64,000 nucleotides of DNA from Occallatibacter gabretensis (GTDB lineage Bacteria; Acidobacteriota; Terriglobia; Terriglobales; Acidobacteriaceae): contig NZ_LAIJ01000009.1 in the NCBI RefSeq assembly GCF_001449115.1, forward strand, positions 124,001 to 188,000, given 5' to 3'. The notes under the pieces were generated by a model. The model made no database searches and was not told the origin of the DNA. It worked only from the letters and a program-made list of their open reading frames with translations. Of this stretch, positions 62,461-64,000 are shown one piece after another. The position numbers and the translations under genes were made by a program. The first letter of the stretch is position 1. Every line of letters begins with the position of its first letter.

Positions 62461-63770
62461 CACGACGCCACGCCTCTTGTTCGCGGCACCCAGCGCCAGC
62501 CGCGAACCGTCTCAAAGACCTCTTGCGCAAAGGCCCTGCGCGGATCCGCAGGATCGATTGCCTGCCAGTGGTGGCTGCCAATCACAACTACTGAAGCCGC
62601 AAACACTCCTACCATCGTCAGCGCGAGAGCCAGAATTGCACGTGGAGGAAAGGATTTCTTCTCCGGAATTACAGGCGCATCAATCACGCTGACCGCCGGC
62701 ACATCCTTTGCTTCCTGGATGCGCGACATCTCGTATTGCTGTGTCAGCAGGTCATATACAGTTTCCTGCACGTGCACTTCGCGATACAGATTCGCCCACG
62801 GCACCGCCAGCCGCGGCACCTGCCGCAGCGGAAGATAAGAAGACGGATCCTGTTTTTGTTCTGCCTCCTCATCTTTGCCCGTAGTGGCAAGCGGCGCGGA
62901 AGAACCTTCCATCTTGCCCAATTCGTGCTTCAGTTCACCAATCCGTGCTTCGGCGCCTCGCACACGCACATTTGCATCACCATAAATCTGCCGCAGGGAC
63001 TCCAGTTCCGCCTGCGCCACAATCATTTCTCCCTGCACCTTCGCCTCTGACTCAACGGTTGCGCGCGCCTGCTCTCGCAGATCGATCGCGGAGTGCGTAC
63101 TTGAAAACTCGCTCATCGCCTCTTGAGCCCGCTCCAAGTCACCCTTTACAGACTGCAACCTCTTCTCGATAAATAGCCGCTCCTGCCGCGCCGACGAGTT
63201 GTTTGTCCGCAACACCAGCGTGTTGAGCTCCTCCAGGTACGCTTGCGCCATATCGCGAGCACGTTTCGGGTCTGTATCCTTCACGCTCAGTGTCAGGACG
63301 CCACTCTTCTTGTCCTGCAAGATGTTCGTTCGGCGTGCAAGAGCCTTCGCAGCGTCCACACGGTACCGTTTGTGATACACCTTCAACAGGTCGAAGCGAT
63401 CTATCATTCTGTCCGCAACCGATCTGCTCCGCAGCAGATCCATAAACAGCGCACCACTGTTATGTCCGCCCATCAGACTCGCCGCCAGCCCACCCAGCAC
63501 ATCGTTTCCAAGGGCTTTTCCCGCCAGGGCCGAAAAGATCGCCGAGTTCGAACCACCCATCTCCGGCGGCATCAACCTCGCCTGCGAAACATATGTCTTC
63601 GGAATCACACACACCAGCACCGCGCTCAATACAAATGCAATGCCTGCCACATACGACAGTATCCGGCGATGCTCCCATAGCAGGCGTAGATTGTAGAGCC
63701 AGTTCGGCGCTGGCCTGTAATTCGCCATCTCTTCCTCAAGGATGGCTATAGGCTGATTTTCAACGGGCAT
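62460..63770 (-). CDS. Wzz/GNVR-type polysaccharide chain-length protein
   Basis: A 436-residue protein with two membrane helices (about 39-58 and 381-400) flanking a large periplasmic coiled-coil domain. The Wzz start is seen in LYNLRLLWEHRRILSYVAGI, and the second helix is preceded by VIDAPVIPEKKSFPPRAIL (the Pro-rich motif of the family). There is no C-terminal tyrosine kinase domain. It sets polymer length in Wzx/Wzy pathways. It lies 7 bp after the export gene and overlaps the polymerase start. Confidence 0.9.
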   Translation of the reverse strand: MPVENQPIAILEEEMANYRPAPNWLYNLRLLWEHRRILSYVAGIAFVLSAVLVCVIPKTYVSQARLMPPEMGGSNSAIFSALAGKALGNDVLGGLAASLMGGHNSGALFMDLLRSRSVADRMIDRFDLLKVYHKRYRVDAAKALARRTNILQDKKSGVLTLSVKDTDPKRARDMAQAYLEELNTLVLRTNNSSARQERLFIEKRLQSVKGDLERAQEAMSEFSSTHSAIDLREQARATVESEAKVQGEMIVAQAELESLRQIYGDANVRVRGAEARIGELKHELGKMEGSSAPLATTGKDEEAEQKQDPSSYLPLRQVPRLAVPWANLYREVHVQETVYDLLTQQYEMSRIQEAKDVPAVSVIDAPVIPEKKSFPPRAILALALTMVGVFAASVVVIGSHHWQAIDPADPRRAFAQEVFETVRGWRWVPRTRGVAS

Positions 63771-63777
63771 TACTCAC

Positions 63778-64000
63778 CTACAGTCCTACCGCTACCGCGG
63801 CGGCAATCGCCAGCGAAGACACTACCTGGGCTGATCCCAACAGGTTCCGCCAGGTCACCGACGGCCCGATAATTTTCTGCGGCACTACGATCGTGTCGCC
63901 CGCATTGAGCCTCGTCGAAAGCACTCCATGACCCGAGCCGCGCCCTACAACCTCTCCATTTGCCCGGATGATAAAAATCTCTTTCTTATCCGCAATTCTC
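63778..64000 (-). CDS. Polysaccharide export protein (Wza type), C-terminal part only
   Basis: A minus frame that enters from the right edge and stops at 63778. It encodes DKKEIFIIRANGEVVGRGSG, then LNAGDTIVVPQKI, the end of an SLBB domain as in Wza-type outer-membrane export proteins, and then a hydrophobic C-terminal helix (SSLAIAAAVAVGL). The bulk of the gene is outside the window. It is followed by the Wzz gene 7 bp later. Confidence 0.75.
   Translation of the reverse strand, partial: RIADKKEIFIIRANGEVVGRGSGHGVLSTRLNAGDTIVVPQKIIGPSVTWRNLLGSAQVVSSLAIAAAVAVGL

Overview
The window looks like chromosomal DNA of an acidobacterium (Acidobacteriota, probably family Acidobacteriaceae / class Terriglobia). 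The basis is moderately high GC, two Oar-like TonB-dependent receptors with an N-terminal carboxypeptidase-regulatory-like domain, an Abhydrolase_10-type secreted hydrolase, a fused BcsA-BcsB cellulose synthase, and families of short hairpin repeats between genes. The assignment rests on gene content and style only; no rRNA or marker phylogeny was possible.

Layout. 1-6310: a partial secreted hydrolase, tRNA-Thr(CGT), small hypothetical genes, a ribbon-helix-helix (MobC-like) gene and a GAF-EAL c-di-GMP phosphodiesterase. 6481-9837: a 3.3 kb integrated element in the 3' end of a prolyl oligopeptidase gene. It is bounded by a 17 bp direct repeat, carries inverted TGGACAGCA-type arm sites at both ends, a frameshifted tyrosine integrase, a tightly coupled set of tiny genes (two Cys-rich proteins, a sigma-region-4-like protein, a paralogue of a chromosomal gene) and about 540 bp of hairpin-dense non-coding DNA. 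9814-20255: prolyl oligopeptidase, MurJ-like flippase, bactofilin, RNase R (with a translated intergenic repeat inside it), tandem DUF4870 membrane proteins, YggX and tRNA-Pro(GGG). 20677-31579: a large hybrid histidine kinase with a receiver protein, a YqcI/YcgG (GntA-like) protein coupled to a sterol-desaturase-like enzyme, and a LytS/LytTR pair followed by a TonB-dependent receptor; the LytS operon and the receptor share a half-site array upstream. 31603-40162: an iron-related set (siderophore-type receptor, Sel1 protein, PiuC hydroxylase), a Tat-exported ferritin-like protein, an ECF sigma/anti-sigma pair and a frameshifted oxalate decarboxylase next to a LysR regulator. 41411-64000: an exopolysaccharide region with BcsQ and BcsAB, a coupled receptor / HPr-kinase-like / MFS / flippase-WecG operon, a regulator-kinase-porin-cupredoxin operon, and the GT4 / polymerase / Wzz / Wza genes running off the end.

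The most unusual items are the small integrative element with its structured non-coding segment, the covarying hairpin repeats (one copy translated inside rnr), the shared operator-like arrays upstream of the LytS operon and its neighbouring receptor, the paired TACGAC palindromes upstream of the siderophore receptor, and the flippase-WecG fusion. Two genes (integrase, oxalate decarboxylase) each need one extra base to be intact and may be pseudogenes or assembly errors.
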